NCBI GenBank assembly: GCA_964505555.1
Contig: CAZDIO010000102.1
Location: 17,021-81,020 of the forward strand
Reading direction: 5' to 3'
Length of the DNA stretch: 64,000 nucleotides
Source of the DNA: CAZDIO01 sp964505555
GTDB lineage: Bacteria > Bdellovibrionota_C > UBA2361 > SZUA-149 > CAZDIO01
The notes below the pieces were generated by a model, which saw nothing but the letters and a program-made list of their open reading frames with translations, made no database searches and was not told the DNA's origin. Positions 1 to 9,086 of this stretch are shown in pieces. The position numbers were made by a program, and so were the translations under genes. Numbering within the stretch: position 1 is the stretch's first letter; each line of letters opens with the position of its first letter.

Positions 1-303
1 TCCCAAGTTGTTCTCCCACCCGGGCCAAATGCAAACAGTGATCACTTTGATACCTTTCAAAATTATGAGATCGAGGCCGAACTGAGAGATGCTTTAAAGA
101 ATTTTCTTCGTGAGCAAGGTGTGGGCACTTTGATTCAATGGGGAGGAAAAGCGGTACATGAATTTCCAGCGCTGGGATTTCAGGTGAAACTTCCCTTCAC
201 AGAAAAAATGTTTGAACGATGTTTGATGCTCCCGATGAACATGTCTCTAGCGGATGAAGATGTTCGACATATTTGTACGGTGATAAGAAAGTTTTATGGC
301 TAG
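1..303 (+). CDS. DegT/DnrJ/EryC1-type sugar aminotransferase, C-terminal fragment (5' cut by window edge)
   Basis: The reading frame is open from the first base and gives the last 100 residues of a protein that starts outside the window. The fragment shows the usual end of PLP-dependent sugar aminotransferases: an amphipathic stretch with LKNFLREQGVGT, an HEFPALG segment, LPFTEKMFERCLMLP and a closing helix ending in VIRKFYG. These residues normally help close the sugar-nucleotide site; the catalytic lysine would lie upstream of the window. Its stop overlaps the start of the transketolase A gene by 8 bp, so the two are probably co-translated and belong to one sugar-nucleotide pathway. The exact amino sugar made cannot be told from this end. 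Confidence 0.8.
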   Translation, partial: SQVVLPPGPNANSDHFDTFQNYEIEAELRDALKNFLREQGVGTLIQWGGKAVHEFPALGFQVKLPFTEKMFERCLMLPMNMSLADEDVRHICTVIRKFYG

Positions 304-1141
304 TAGTTTTGACGGCCTTGTGCCCGATCCCATCAGCTCGAAGGAGCTGGCAAAAAGGATTCGAATCCACGCATTAGAAATGGCAAACCGAGGCTCTAGC
401 TCGCATATCGCTTCTAGCCTTTCTATTGCGGACATTCTTGCCGTTCTTTATGGAGAGGTTTTGCAGGTAGACCCCACCAATCCTCAGTGGCCTGCTCGAG
501 ATCGCTTTATCTTGAGCAAAGGTCATGCTGGAGCAGCTCTTTATGCAACCCTGGCGGAAAGAGGGTTTTTCCCGCCTGAACGTCTCCTCTCACACTATCA
601 GAATGGTTCCGATCTTAGTGGACATGTATCTCACAAAGGTATCCCTGGGGTGGAGCTCTCCACGGGATCTCTAGGACATGGGCTTGGGGTCGGTGCCGGA
701 ATGGCATACGGAGCAAGACTTGATGCACAGACTCATCGAGTCTTTGTGTTGATGAGTGATGGAGAGTGTGACGAAGGTTCAAATTGGGAAGCTATTTTAT
801 TTGCTGCACATCATCAACTTGATAACCTGGTGGCAATCATCGATTATAATAAGATACAAAGCCTTGCTCCTGTTTCAGAAACGTTGGGACTTGAGCCCTT
901 CCGTGCAAAATGGGAGGCCTTTGGTTGGGAAGTAAAGGAATTAGATGGTCATCACCATCAGGAACTTTTTAGTGCTTTCTCAAAAATTCCTTTTGAAACA
1001 GGAAAGCCAAATTGCATTATTGCTCACACAACCAAGGGAAAAGGAGTTAAGTTCATGGAAGACTCTGTACTTTGGCACTACCGCACTCCTCAGGGAAGTG
1101 AATTTGAACGAGCATTAGCAGAGCTTCATTCTACCTTATGA
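296..1141 (+). CDS. Transketolase-like protein, N-terminal (thiamine diphosphate/pyrimidine-pole) subunit
   Basis: This 281-residue protein matches the N-terminal half of transketolase. It has SKGHAG near residues 74-79, SLGHGLGVGAG near 125-135 and the ThDP/metal motif as SDGECDEGSNWE near 154-165, followed by IIDYNKIQS with the metal-ligand Asn at about 185. Classical transketolases have GDGE; here the first Gly is Ser. The ATG overlaps the aminotransferase stop upstream, and the stop overlaps the next start as ATGA, so this half and the following C-terminal half should form a two-subunit enzyme. Split transketolases inside polysaccharide clusters usually serve a dedicated C2-transfer step in making an unusual sugar rather than the pentose phosphate pathway. 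That role is inferred from context. Confidence 0.88.
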   Translation: MASSFDGLVPDPISSKELAKRIRIHALEMANRGSSSHIASSLSIADILAVLYGEVLQVDPTNPQWPARDRFILSKGHAGAALYATLAERGFFPPERLLSHYQNGSDLSGHVSHKGIPGVELSTGSLGHGLGVGAGMAYGARLDAQTHRVFVLMSDGECDEGSNWEAILFAAHHQLDNLVAIIDYNKIQSLAPVSETLGLEPFRAKWEAFGWEVKELDGHHHQELFSAFSKIPFETGKPNCIIAHTTKGKGVKFMEDSVLWHYRTPQGSEFERALAELHSTL

Positions 1142-2094
1142 GAGATTGTTTTATCTTTAGGCTCTGTCAGATCGCAGAACACAATCCGCGTGTCATGCTC
1201 CTTACTGGAGATCTCGGATTTGCGGTGTTTGATGAATTTCGCAGTCGGTTTCCTCGACAGTTTCTTAATGTCGGTGTTGCAGAACAGAACCTCACCGGGG
1301 TAGCAACTGGATTAGCTCTAGAAGGGCGCGTTGTGTTTACCTACTCAATTGGAAACTTTCCAACTTTGCGTTGCTTAGAGCAGATTCGAAGCGACGTGCT
1401 CTATCATAACGCCAATGTAAATATTGTATCCGTGGGCTCTGGCTTTAGTTATGGTGCGCTTGGAATGTCTCATCATGCGACTGAGGATATAAGCATTATG
1501 CGCGCACTCCCTGGTCTGACGATCATGTCCCCAGGTGATGATTGGGAAGCTGAAGAATGCACCCAGGCACTGGTCATGAAGCAAGGTCCTGGATATCTAC
1601 GGCTCGATAAATCAAGCGCTGGAAACACAAAAAAGCCTGGCGAAATCTTTCAATTAGGCCAAGGCCGGGTACTTCGCGAGGGGAATAACGCAACTTTGAT
1701 TACGACAGGTGGAATTTTGAAGTTAGTGCTTGAAGTCGCTGATCAACTTGCTCTTGCCAAGCTCCCTTGTCGAGTGATTAGTCTCCCAACTCTAAAACCG
1801 TTAGATTGGGGGCTTATTGAACGTGGAGCGATGGAAACAGGTGGAATCGTGACGATTGAAGAACATACCGTCGAGGGTGGGTTGGGAAGCCTCGTCGCAG
1901 AACACTTATTAGAATCAGGAATTATTCCAGAAAAGTTTTTCCGTATCGGATTGCGAGATGGATTTCCTACTGTCGTGGGAAGCCAGGAGTATCTACGATC
2001 AATATGTAAAATTGATTCTCGCAGTATTTTTGAAACCCTCGCTAAGTTCCTTCAGCGCGAGGAAAAGCTCCCCCACAGAGGTGTAGCAAGATGA
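1138..2094 (+). CDS. Transketolase-like protein, C-terminal (pyrophosphate-pole) subunit
   Basis: The 318 residues correspond to the central and C-terminal domains of transketolase. LLTGDLGFAVFDEF and NVGVAEQNLTGVATGLALEG carry the conserved Glu that activates thiamine diphosphate in this fold. A GASH-like segment (GALGMSHHATED) follows, then a C-terminal Rossmann-like domain with TTGG and EEHTVEGGLGS. It starts inside the stop of the N-terminal half (ATGA) and ends in another ATGA overlap with the sugar transferase gene, so the chain from the aminotransferase onward looks translationally coupled. A 1-deoxyxylulose-phosphate synthase is unlikely because the protein is split and lies in a glycan cluster. 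Confidence 0.88.
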   Translation: MRDCFIFRLCQIAEHNPRVMLLTGDLGFAVFDEFRSRFPRQFLNVGVAEQNLTGVATGLALEGRVVFTYSIGNFPTLRCLEQIRSDVLYHNANVNIVSVGSGFSYGALGMSHHATEDISIMRALPGLTIMSPGDDWEAEECTQALVMKQGPGYLRLDKSSAGNTKKPGEIFQLGQGRVLREGNNATLITTGGILKLVLEVADQLALAKLPCRVISLPTLKPLDWGLIERGAMETGGIVTIEEHTVEGGLGSLVAEHLLESGIIPEKFFRIGLRDGFPTVVGSQEYLRSICKIDSRSIFETLAKFLQREEKLPHRGVAR

Positions 2095-2861
2095 AGCGAA
2101 CACTGGACATCATTGCGGCAACACTTGGACTCACTTTTCTGGCTCCTATTTTATCGTGTCTCGCATTTGCAATATGGCTCCAAGATCGGCACTCCCCATT
2201 CTATATTAGTCAACGAGTAGGGCGTGGGGGTAATGTGTTTCAGATGGTGAAGTTGCGTTCGATGATCGCCTTTGCAGATCGTGCGGGAATTGATTCCACA
2301 TCAGCAACGGATTCGCGCATTACACCGCTTGGTCATTTTATTCGACGGTATAAAATGGATGAGTTATGCCAACTTTGGAATGTTCTAAGAGGTGAGATGA
2401 GCTTAGTCGGACCAAGACCGAATGTTCAGTGGGACACTCAGCGGTACACCACAGAAGAGAAAAAGCTTCTTACCGTCCGGCCTGGAGTTACTGACTTGGC
2501 TTCGATCGTCTTCTCAGATGAGGGAGAAATACTTCGAGACAGTAGCGATCCGGACCTGGATTACAGCCGCATCATTCGGCCTTGGAAAAATCGGCTTGGA
2601 TTGATTTATATCGAAAACCAATCCTTTTTCCTTGATCTTCGAGTTATTTATCTTACCTGCATTGCGATCATTTCTAAAGATCGCGCACTGCAATCAGTCG
2701 TCAAAATTCTTATCGGATTTGGCGCTGACCCACTCCTGATAAGAATGGCTAGCCGAAAAGAGGCCTTACTTGCATATCCTCCTCCAGGAAGTAACTCCAT
2801 TGCCACTACAGGGAAACCCGCAGATGAGGGTGCTGCGATGCCTAAACGACAATGCGGTTAA
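2091..2861 (+). CDS. Bacterial sugar transferase (polyprenyl-phosphate sugar-1-phosphate transferase)
   Basis: This 256-residue protein is a minimal monotopic phosphoglycosyl transferase. One hydrophobic N-terminal segment follows MKRTLDI (residues 8-30). Then come the YISQRVGRGG and FQMVKLRSM motifs, the catalytic Asp-Glu pair in KMDELCQLWNVLRGEMS (about 90-91) and the VGPRP phosphate-binding motif (about 106-110). Such enzymes move a sugar phosphate from a UDP-sugar to undecaprenyl phosphate at the inner face of the membrane, the first step of repeat-unit assembly. The last 50 residues or so are less conserved. The gene is coupled to the transketolase pair. A Wzy-like polymerase and a Wzx flippase nearby suggest a Wzx/Wzy pathway. 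Confidence 0.92.
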   Translation: MKRTLDIIAATLGLTFLAPILSCLAFAIWLQDRHSPFYISQRVGRGGNVFQMVKLRSMIAFADRAGIDSTSATDSRITPLGHFIRRYKMDELCQLWNVLRGEMSLVGPRPNVQWDTQRYTTEEKKLLTVRPGVTDLASIVFSDEGEILRDSSDPDLDYSRIIRPWKNRLGLIYIENQSFFLDLRVIYLTCIAIISKDRALQSVVKILIGFGADPLLIRMASRKEALLAYPPPGSNSIATTGKPADEGAAMPKRQCG

Positions 2862-2870
2862 AACACCAGA

Positions 2871-3626
2871 TTAGTCAATGAAGGCGTACGCCACATAAGG
2901 ATCGAAATCAAAACGCCGGAGCCTCAATTTATTTGGTCCTAGCACATCGAGTAGAGCCCCTGTTTCGCCAGGCCAAATCGGATTGTCGAGTTCGTCAAAT
3001 GCAATAACAGCTCCTTTCGGCATCCGGGGAACAAAATACTCAAGAGCAATCTTTGTCGGCTCATACAGATCAAGATCTAAATACAAAAGACTCACGACAG
3101 TGTGTTTGTTGTTTTCAATAAAAGTTGGGATCGTTTCACGAACATCTCCCCGGACAAGGTGTACTTTATCAACATGCCCAAGAAACCGGTTATCATCATA
3201 AATAGAGATGAGCTGCAAGATTTCATCATAAGAATTAGCCGCAAGATCTCCTTTTTGTGGCAAATACTGCTTGCTGTGATCTCGTTGCGTAATTCCATTT
3301 AACCCTGAAAAACTATCAAATCCATATATTCTCCGGGTAAGATTATTTGGTTCAAGAACAGAAGAAAAATGTGCCCAACTCATTAAACCAAACCCCTGAT
3401 TCACTCCACACTCTATGATTGAACCTTTGACAGGGAGGCAAAGTTTAAAAAGCTCATAGAGCGTAAGAAATCGTGTTACCTTTTGACGGCGAATGTATTT
3501 GGGAAAGTTCTCGAGATTCTGTTCTGTAATCAGGTTATTTCCGTTAAAGAGCGCCGCAATTCGTTCTCCGATCTCTGCTTCAGTTGTGGTTCTAAGCCCA
3601 CCTTCAGGAACGACTGATGATTTCAT
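2871..3626 (-). CDS. TylF-like class I SAM-dependent O-methyltransferase
   Basis: The protein has 251 residues. A SAM-binding motif I appears as GSIIECGVNQGFGLMSW near residue 70, followed by the acidic ribose-binding strand in YGFDSFSGLNG. A metal-binding-like region follows, with LLYLDLDLYEPTKIALEYF and a second acidic motif, VIAFDELDNPIWPGET. This order is typical of the macrocin O-methyltransferase (TylF) family, which methylates sugar hydroxyls in a Mg-dependent way. It is convergent with the sugar transferase gene, 9 bp apart. The likely role is O-methylation of a sugar in the local polysaccharide; the acceptor is unknown. The ATG at 3624-3626 is used. Confidence 0.8.
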   Translation of the reverse strand: MKSSVVPEGGLRTTTEAEIGERIAALFNGNNLITEQNLENFPKYIRRQKVTRFLTLYELFKLCLPVKGSIIECGVNQGFGLMSWAHFSSVLEPNNLTRRIYGFDSFSGLNGITQRDHSKQYLPQKGDLAANSYDEILQLISIYDDNRFLGHVDKVHLVRGDVRETIPTFIENNKHTVVSLLYLDLDLYEPTKIALEYFVPRMPKGAVIAFDELDNPIWPGETGALLDVLGPNKLRLRRFDFDPYVAYAFID

Positions 3627-3791
3627 ATGTCTAATTAAACACTAGCTTAGCGGTATTATTCGAGCCGTTTCCGCTCTTTCGTTGACATCCAAAAAGTTAT
3701 ACTCGGAATTAGTAGGCAATAGCAAGTTTTCTTCTAGAGAGAATTTCTCTCCTCAACCCTTCATTAGGCTCGAGAGAGCACTTTTTTTCAA

Positions 3792-4928
3792 CTATGCTGC
3801 CTCCCTCTTCTGTCTCCGATAAAACTCTTCGTATCTGCTTGTAATCGCCTGAATGCTAAAAAAAGATTCTATTCGGACCCGAGCGGCGGCGCCTAAGGCT
3901 TCTTGTTCCGGTCGACTCATGACGATAATTTTCTCCCAGCCCTGTGCTAACGCCACAGGAGAGCCGATCGGAACAATGATACCGCTGCTACCGATAAGCG
4001 TTCTACAATCTCCGACGTCAGTAACCACGCATGGGATGCCACAAGCCATCGCTTCTCCAACCACGTTTGGGAAACCTTCACTCTTTGAGGATAAGGTAAA
4101 GATATTAAGTGCTGCCATAATTTTCTCAGCATCTTTTCGTTCCCCAAGCAGACGCACATGAGACGCAAGATCTAATCGCTCAATAATTTTTATAAGCTCA
4201 GCATTTGATGAATCAAAACCCTCTCCACAAAGAAGAAATGTGCATTGTTTGCAACTTTTTCGAAGCTCCGTTGCTGCATTTAAAAAGTTTTCAGGGTCCT
4301 TGATAGGATCGTATCGCGCAACCATCCCAATAAGCATCTCTGTAGGCCCAACATTTAACTCCCTTCTAATTTGCGCTCGTGCTTCTTGATCAGGACGAAA
4401 CACCGTTGTGTCAAAACCGTTAGGAATTATCTCAAATCTCTTGGTGTTATATCCCAAACGTTTGTGACTTTCTTTTGCTGCTGAAGAGTTACAGATAATT
4501 GCCTTTGGGACACTGTATGAAAGCCACGCGCAGAGTTTCATTACCATCCATGTTGTCTTCTTTGTTCGTGAAATCTCCACATCACTTCGTCGACAATTCC
4601 AAATAACGGGAGCCTTACTTATCAATCGTGTTACGACTCCACCAAGAAGATCGGCATGATACATCCATGTTTGAACAATATCTGGAGAAAAAGTTTTTAT
4701 ATAGCGCGCAAGTTTAAAGCTTGCTGATAAGTCAGGAACCCCTCTTTTCATATTAAGAGTTCTGACAACAATTCCAATCTCCTCAAGACGTTGAGCGATG
4801 GGGCCGGGAGAAATAAGAGAGATAACTTCGTTCTCGAATTCATCCCGATTCATATGTGCAAGCAATTTAAAAAGCATCATTTCAGCACCACCAACGTGCA
4901 AACCAGTGATGATGTGGAGGACCTTCAT
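3792..4928 (-). CDS. Glycosyltransferase family 4 (GT-B fold)
   Basis: This 378-residue retaining glycosyltransferase begins with MKVLHIITGLHVGGAE, the glycine-rich N-terminal loop of GT4 enzymes. It continues through an acceptor domain (IVQTWMYHADLLGG) and a C-terminal donor-binding domain starting near IGMVARYDPIKDPENF. The nucleotide-sugar EX7E motif is seen as SEGFPNVVGEAMACGIPCV. No membrane segment is evident, so it would work at the cytoplasmic membrane face, adding one sugar to the lipid-linked repeat unit. The gene faces away from the polymerase gene that starts 79 bp beyond its start codon. Donor and linkage cannot be read from the sequence. Confidence 0.9.
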   Translation of the reverse strand: MKVLHIITGLHVGGAEMMLFKLLAHMNRDEFENEVISLISPGPIAQRLEEIGIVVRTLNMKRGVPDLSASFKLARYIKTFSPDIVQTWMYHADLLGGVVTRLISKAPVIWNCRRSDVEISRTKKTTWMVMKLCAWLSYSVPKAIICNSSAAKESHKRLGYNTKRFEIIPNGFDTTVFRPDQEARAQIRRELNVGPTEMLIGMVARYDPIKDPENFLNAATELRKSCKQCTFLLCGEGFDSSNAELIKIIERLDLASHVRLLGERKDAEKIMAALNIFTLSSKSEGFPNVVGEAMACGIPCVVTDVGDCRTLIGSSGIIVPIGSPVALAQGWEKIIVMSRPEQEALGAAARVRIESFFSIQAITSRYEEFYRRQKREAA

Positions 4929-5007
4929 TACCTAAAACATCTCCTTGCTTTCATAAGAAAATCCATGTTTATTATATACTTCTGGAAAAATCTATAATTG
5001 CCATTAC

Positions 5008-6297
5008 ATGATATTCTCCTTACTTCCGATGTTTGTTGTCACCACCACTTCTGTCGTAATGCTCTTGGTATGGGGGCTTTCGCAACGTTTCAACCTGCAC
5101 TCATTGCACAACATTTTTATCCTTATTTGGGCATACTATACGTTTTGTGTCCCGTTGGATTTGATGTTTTTCCCTGAATTACTTTCTCCCTCAGTCGGTG
5201 GCATGCCTAATCTCGGAGATGAAACCTTCGGAGATGAGATAGGAATTACATTTTTTCATTATCTGATACTTGGCGGCTCATTTTTTTTAATCTACCACTT
5301 TCTGCCGGGTGGATCTCATAAAAACCCCAGGTGGAAATTATTGGAACTTCCTCTTCCCCCTCTCTGGGTGGTGATTACTTTAAATACGTTGGTCTTCGTA
5401 GCCTCAGTGGTGCTCATCGGCAGCCTTTCGCGAAGCGAAGCCGCGCTCTTGGGTGCGACAAATGTTTCATATAAGTTTTTTACGATCCTCACTACATTCG
5501 TTCAGGCGCTTAATATTATTTATGTTCATGAGATTAACGACCGACGGAAAGCGCTTCTCATAGTACTTGCTTCATTTCTTTTTACACTCGCCACTGGTGG
5601 TCGAACGACTTTTGTAATTTTCATGCTCATCTTTCTCATCCGTTATGAAATACCGATTTCACGAGTTGGGCGAATTGTAACCGGAGTACTCGCCATTTGT
5701 TTTGCTGCTTTTTGGAAATTAATCTGGAGCAGTTTATCCCAGATGATTTTTTTTGGAGGCTCGGCTTCTGCGCTTTTAGACTTACCCTCTGTGACGGTTT
5801 CTAACTTTGAGGGGATCGGTCCCTATGAAATATCGGTATCCCTTCTTCGTCACTGGGGCTCCTCCCCTTGGTTACTGGGAGAGACCTATATCGTTACTCC
5901 GTTGCAATTATTGTTCCCACGTTTTCTTAGTTGGGAGCCGGTACAAACGCTTGCCGAATATTATGGTCAGTTATTCTCGCCAAACTTTGTTGCTCTTGGT
6001 GGTGGTATTGGTTTTTCAGCCGTTGGCGAGGCTTGGCTTAATTTTTCCCACTTTGGGCCTTTTTTACTCGGCTTGGTTTTTGGTTATATCGCTAAATATT
6101 ATGACAGCCACCCGCGAGGATTGAGTTATTGGATAGTCGTTATTGTTTTCTGTAGATTGTTTCGTTCAGATTTTGCTTCCATTTTTAAGAGTTGGTTGCT
6201 GATCTTGGGAATCTCTATACTTGTGGTAACAGTATGTCTAAGGCTGCTTGGTGAGTTGCAGGCCAAAATGCTGACACAATGCAAGGAAAACCATTGA
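5008..6297 (+). CDS. Wzy-like O-antigen/oligosaccharide repeat-unit polymerase
   Basis: The 429 residues are dominated by about 10-12 hydrophobic segments with a long extracytoplasmic loop near residues 285-340 (PRFLSWEPVQTLAEYYGQLF). The following GGIGFSAVGEAWLNF then leads into closing membrane segments, and this pattern (FS..GE...NFG-like) is common in O-antigen polymerases. Wzy enzymes join undecaprenyl-linked repeat units in the periplasm. Sequence conservation in this family is poor, so the call rests on topology, length and context: sugar transferase upstream, Wzx flippase at 11.9-13.2 kb. An unrelated multi-spanning membrane protein cannot be excluded. Confidence 0.75.
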   Translation: MIFSLLPMFVVTTTSVVMLLVWGLSQRFNLHSLHNIFILIWAYYTFCVPLDLMFFPELLSPSVGGMPNLGDETFGDEIGITFFHYLILGGSFFLIYHFLPGGSHKNPRWKLLELPLPPLWVVITLNTLVFVASVVLIGSLSRSEAALLGATNVSYKFFTILTTFVQALNIIYVHEINDRRKALLIVLASFLFTLATGGRTTFVIFMLIFLIRYEIPISRVGRIVTGVLAICFAAFWKLIWSSLSQMIFFGGSASALLDLPSVTVSNFEGIGPYEISVSLLRHWGSSPWLLGETYIVTPLQLLFPRFLSWEPVQTLAEYYGQLFSPNFVALGGGIGFSAVGEAWLNFSHFGPFLLGLVFGYIAKYYDSHPRGLSYWIVVIVFCRLFRSDFASIFKSWLLILGISILVVTVCLRLLGELQAKMLTQCKENH

Positions 6298-6344
6298 AGC
6301 AACCGGTTAATTTGGTGGTTTAACGTTAGCGTTAAAAAGAAACT

Positions 6345-7733
6345 ATGAGATACAGCACACGAATAATATTTCTTCTCTTTCTCTGCTACGTCGTGCTTTT
6401 TTGGCTCAATGGCTTAGGCTTTCGTCGGAAAGGATACGTCCAAGATGATGCTCTTCAACATGTAATGTATGCTTACAATTTAGTTCATCACGGAGTAATC
6501 TCAGATGTACAATGCAGTAAGGAACCGGCCCCAGAAGCATGCAACCGCTCCCCAAGCGCCTATCGTGGTCCAGGCTATCCCTTCTTTCTCGCTCTCAACA
6601 TTGCATTGAATCCCAAACTGCGCGCGCTTGACGAACAACAGATTGTAAAACCTGAATTCCTTAATCCCCTTAGAAACAGTGAACTGTTGCTTCTCTGGCT
6701 CACTTCGATTTTCATTTATAAAATTGTATTTATTTTGACACAAAGAAGATTTCCCGCATTTGTTGCGCTCCTGAGCGTTGGTTTTAATCCGATTCTCCTA
6801 GACTATCAGAATGAATTTTATTCGGAAAATTTCGGCGCCCTTTTGGTTACAATCCTTTCTTACGCACTGCTCATGGCATACAGAAGTGGCCGATATAGAT
6901 ATTATGGATTGAGTGGATTTCTTACCGGTTGTTTGACATTAACGATCCCCATTTTTTACTACCTCCCATGGCTTTTTATAATCGTTTCCTTTGGTTTATC
7001 TCGAAGCAAAAAGATTCATTATCAACAATGGCTGAAAACTTCAGGGATATTTTTGATTTGTTTCGCGGGTGTTGTGCTTCCTTGGATGGTGCGTAACTAC
7101 CTCCATTTTGATCGGTTCTACATTACAGAGCGTGCTGGAGCGATGCTCAACGTTCGTGCGGAGAAAGATCTCATGAATAAAAAAGAGTTTTTTGCGGCGT
7201 TTTGTTATTGGAGCAACTGTTCTTTTTTACAGAGTTTAAGAAAACCATTTGAGAATGATCCCGCATTTCATCGCCTTATTCGCGGCAATCCAGATAGTTT
7301 CTATCGAACCGGAAGAGTTCGCCGATTGGAACTAAACCGTGAGCATGGTCCGGTGGTGGCAGACAAACTATTACTTCGAGAAGCAGTAGAAAAAATTACT
7401 TCGCATCCATTTCGACATCTTGCAGTAACCCTCCCGGTGATGTTTCGTGGCATGGGAATGCAAAGCTGTGGACTAGATTTTATTCTTTTTGGAAGCACAT
7501 TACTGTTGTTCCTTGCTTCAATTGCGAAACGTGATGGACAACTTTTTATTCTCTTATTACCAACCGCTTACTGCTATGCTTTTTATAGCTTGGTAACTTA
7601 CCATCTCCCACGGTACAGCCTACCACTTTTGCCAATGTTTTGGGTCGCCACAATTGTGGCTCTTTATCGTCTGACAAAGAGAATGGAAACTAACAAAGAC
7701 GATATGTTCCAAAGCTCTCTTACCAACACTTAG
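6345..7733 (+). CDS. GT39/ArnT-type GT-C membrane glycosyltransferase
   Basis: This 462-residue polytopic protein has an N-terminal membrane helix followed by the GT-C signature acidic pair in the first periplasmic loop, VQDDALQH (Asp34-Asp35), and YRGPGYPFFLAL. About ten more hydrophobic segments and a soluble loop near residues 265-340 follow. GT-C enzymes of this type use polyprenyl-phosphate-linked sugars as donors in the periplasm. It lies 47 bp behind the polymerase gene on the same strand. A short hairpin (TTTAACG-TTAG-CGTTAAA) at 6319-6336 separates the two. It could modify the polysaccharide or lipid A core after export; the substrate is unknown. Confidence 0.75.
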   Translation: MRYSTRIIFLLFLCYVVLFWLNGLGFRRKGYVQDDALQHVMYAYNLVHHGVISDVQCSKEPAPEACNRSPSAYRGPGYPFFLALNIALNPKLRALDEQQIVKPEFLNPLRNSELLLLWLTSIFIYKIVFILTQRRFPAFVALLSVGFNPILLDYQNEFYSENFGALLVTILSYALLMAYRSGRYRYYGLSGFLTGCLTLTIPIFYYLPWLFIIVSFGLSRSKKIHYQQWLKTSGIFLICFAGVVLPWMVRNYLHFDRFYITERAGAMLNVRAEKDLMNKKEFFAAFCYWSNCSFLQSLRKPFENDPAFHRLIRGNPDSFYRTGRVRRLELNREHGPVVADKLLLREAVEKITSHPFRHLAVTLPVMFRGMGMQSCGLDFILFGSTLLLFLASIAKRDGQLFILLLPTAYCYAFYSLVTYHLPRYSLPLLPMFWVATIVALYRLTKRMETNKDDMFQSSLTNT

Positions 7734-7746
7734 TACATGACCACAA

Positions 7747-7764
7747 TTCGTTATGGGTAACGAA
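7747..7764. terminator. Weak hairpin between convergent genes
   Basis: TTCGTTA-TGGG-TAACGAA forms a perfect 7-bp stem with a 4-base loop in the 39-bp gap between two convergent genes. There is no strong T tract on either side, so it is at most a weak bidirectional terminator. Confidence 0.3.
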
Positions 7765-7772
7765 AATGAATG

Positions 7773-8891
7773 CTATTGTTCCTTGGATACGGTGCGTGGA
7801 AAAGGACTTTGATGCAAGGAATCACTCCCGGGCGCCCCTGGAGATGAGTCTCCAAATGTCACCGTTCTTCCCAGCTTACGAGATTCGCTCGCAGCTTCCA
7901 AGAGCGAAACAACGTCAACACCAGAATTACCATCCGTAAGTGGGTTTTCATTGTTCACAATACAATGAATGAAATGCTCTGCTTCAACCTGAAGCGGCTC
8001 TCGAAATGAAAGTTTCGGAATGACAATATCTCCTGCTCGTTGAATCAGCGCAAACTGATCATAAGAGTGAAATGGTCTTGCACCCCAAGTATCTTTTACA
8101 CTTTTTCGCTCAACTCCTTTGTCAAAAACAGTGATTTTTTGATCTAGAGAGGTATCATCATAAATCACCATCTTTTTGCTTCCAACGAGTACCCCCTTTC
8201 GGGTCTTACTCGGGTCAAGCCAACTTACGTGGATGTTGGCAAACTTTCCGCTCGGGAAGCGAAGACTTACGAAGGAGATATCGTCAATATCCTGTTGCAG
8301 GTAAGACATCCCGGTTGCGATTACTTCCGTGGGCTGCTCACCAAACCAGTAGAGCACAATAGAAAGATCATGTGGCGCTAAATTCCATAGCGCATCGACA
8401 TCTTGCCTTACCTGACCCAAAGCCAAACGCTGCATATACACGTAATAAATCTGGCCAAGCTCACCGTCATCAATAAACTTTTTAACCCACCGCACGGCAT
8501 CGTTGTAAAGGAAGGTGTGTCCCACAGCGAGCTTAACGTTTTGAAGCTGTGCAAGCTCAACGAGTTCTTTGGCTTCTATTACGGTCGTAGCAAGTGGCTT
8601 CTCAACAAAAACATGCTTTCCTCGAAGGATCGCTGCTTTTGCCTGCCGATAATGTTCCTTTGCAGGACTAGCGATGATTACCGCCTCAATTTCTGATCGG
8701 GACAGAAGATCATCCAAAGAACGATCGATATATCGAACTCGTGGATATTTCTTCTCTATTTCTCTATGTTGCTCCTCTCGCGGCTCACAACAAGCAATAA
8801 GATCGCATCCTTCAAGAGAGGAAAAACAGCGCAGGAGGTTTGCACCCCAGTATCCATAGCCGATCAGTGCGCAATTTATTGTTCGTGACAC
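7773..8891 (-). CDS. Gfo/Idh/MocA-family NAD-dependent sugar dehydrogenase
   Basis: The protein has 372 residues. The N-terminal Rossmann fold starts with INCALIGYGYWGANLLR (GxGxxG at about 11-16) and contains the family's EKPL motif (about 97-100). The C-terminal domain carries WNLAPHDLSIVLYWFG, typical of WlbA/WbpB-like oxidoreductases that act on UDP-N-acetyl-glucosaminuronic acid at C3. The start is GTG at 8889-8891. The local set of this dehydrogenase, two DegT aminotransferases and a hexapeptide acetyltransferase matches the 3-oxidation, transamination and N-acetylation steps leading to 2,3-diacetamido uronic acids. The genes are not adjacent, so that pathway is inferred. Confidence 0.85.
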   Translation of the reverse strand: MSRTINCALIGYGYWGANLLRCFSSLEGCDLIACCEPREEQHREIEKKYPRVRYIDRSLDDLLSRSEIEAVIIASPAKEHYRQAKAAILRGKHVFVEKPLATTVIEAKELVELAQLQNVKLAVGHTFLYNDAVRWVKKFIDDGELGQIYYVYMQRLALGQVRQDVDALWNLAPHDLSIVLYWFGEQPTEVIATGMSYLQQDIDDISFVSLRFPSGKFANIHVSWLDPSKTRKGVLVGSKKMVIYDDTSLDQKITVFDKGVERKSVKDTWGARPFHSYDQFALIQRAGDIVIPKLSFREPLQVEAEHFIHCIVNNENPLTDGNSGVDVVSLLEAASESRKLGRTVTFGDSSPGAPGSDSLHQSPFPRTVSKEQ

Positions 8892-9086
8892 CGAGTAATC
8901 CTTCTTCTGTAATCGCCTTTATTTGCAATCAGTTATACGCGCTGGCTGGAGAAAAGAATACGCACCCAATAAATAAACCATCCCCACTAATTCTCACAGT
9001 AGACTTGTAATATTACTGGTGCTTGGATAATGTCAAGGCGAGCTTCAGTAGCCTTGAGATAAGGTGAATTTCGAGTAAAAAAATCG

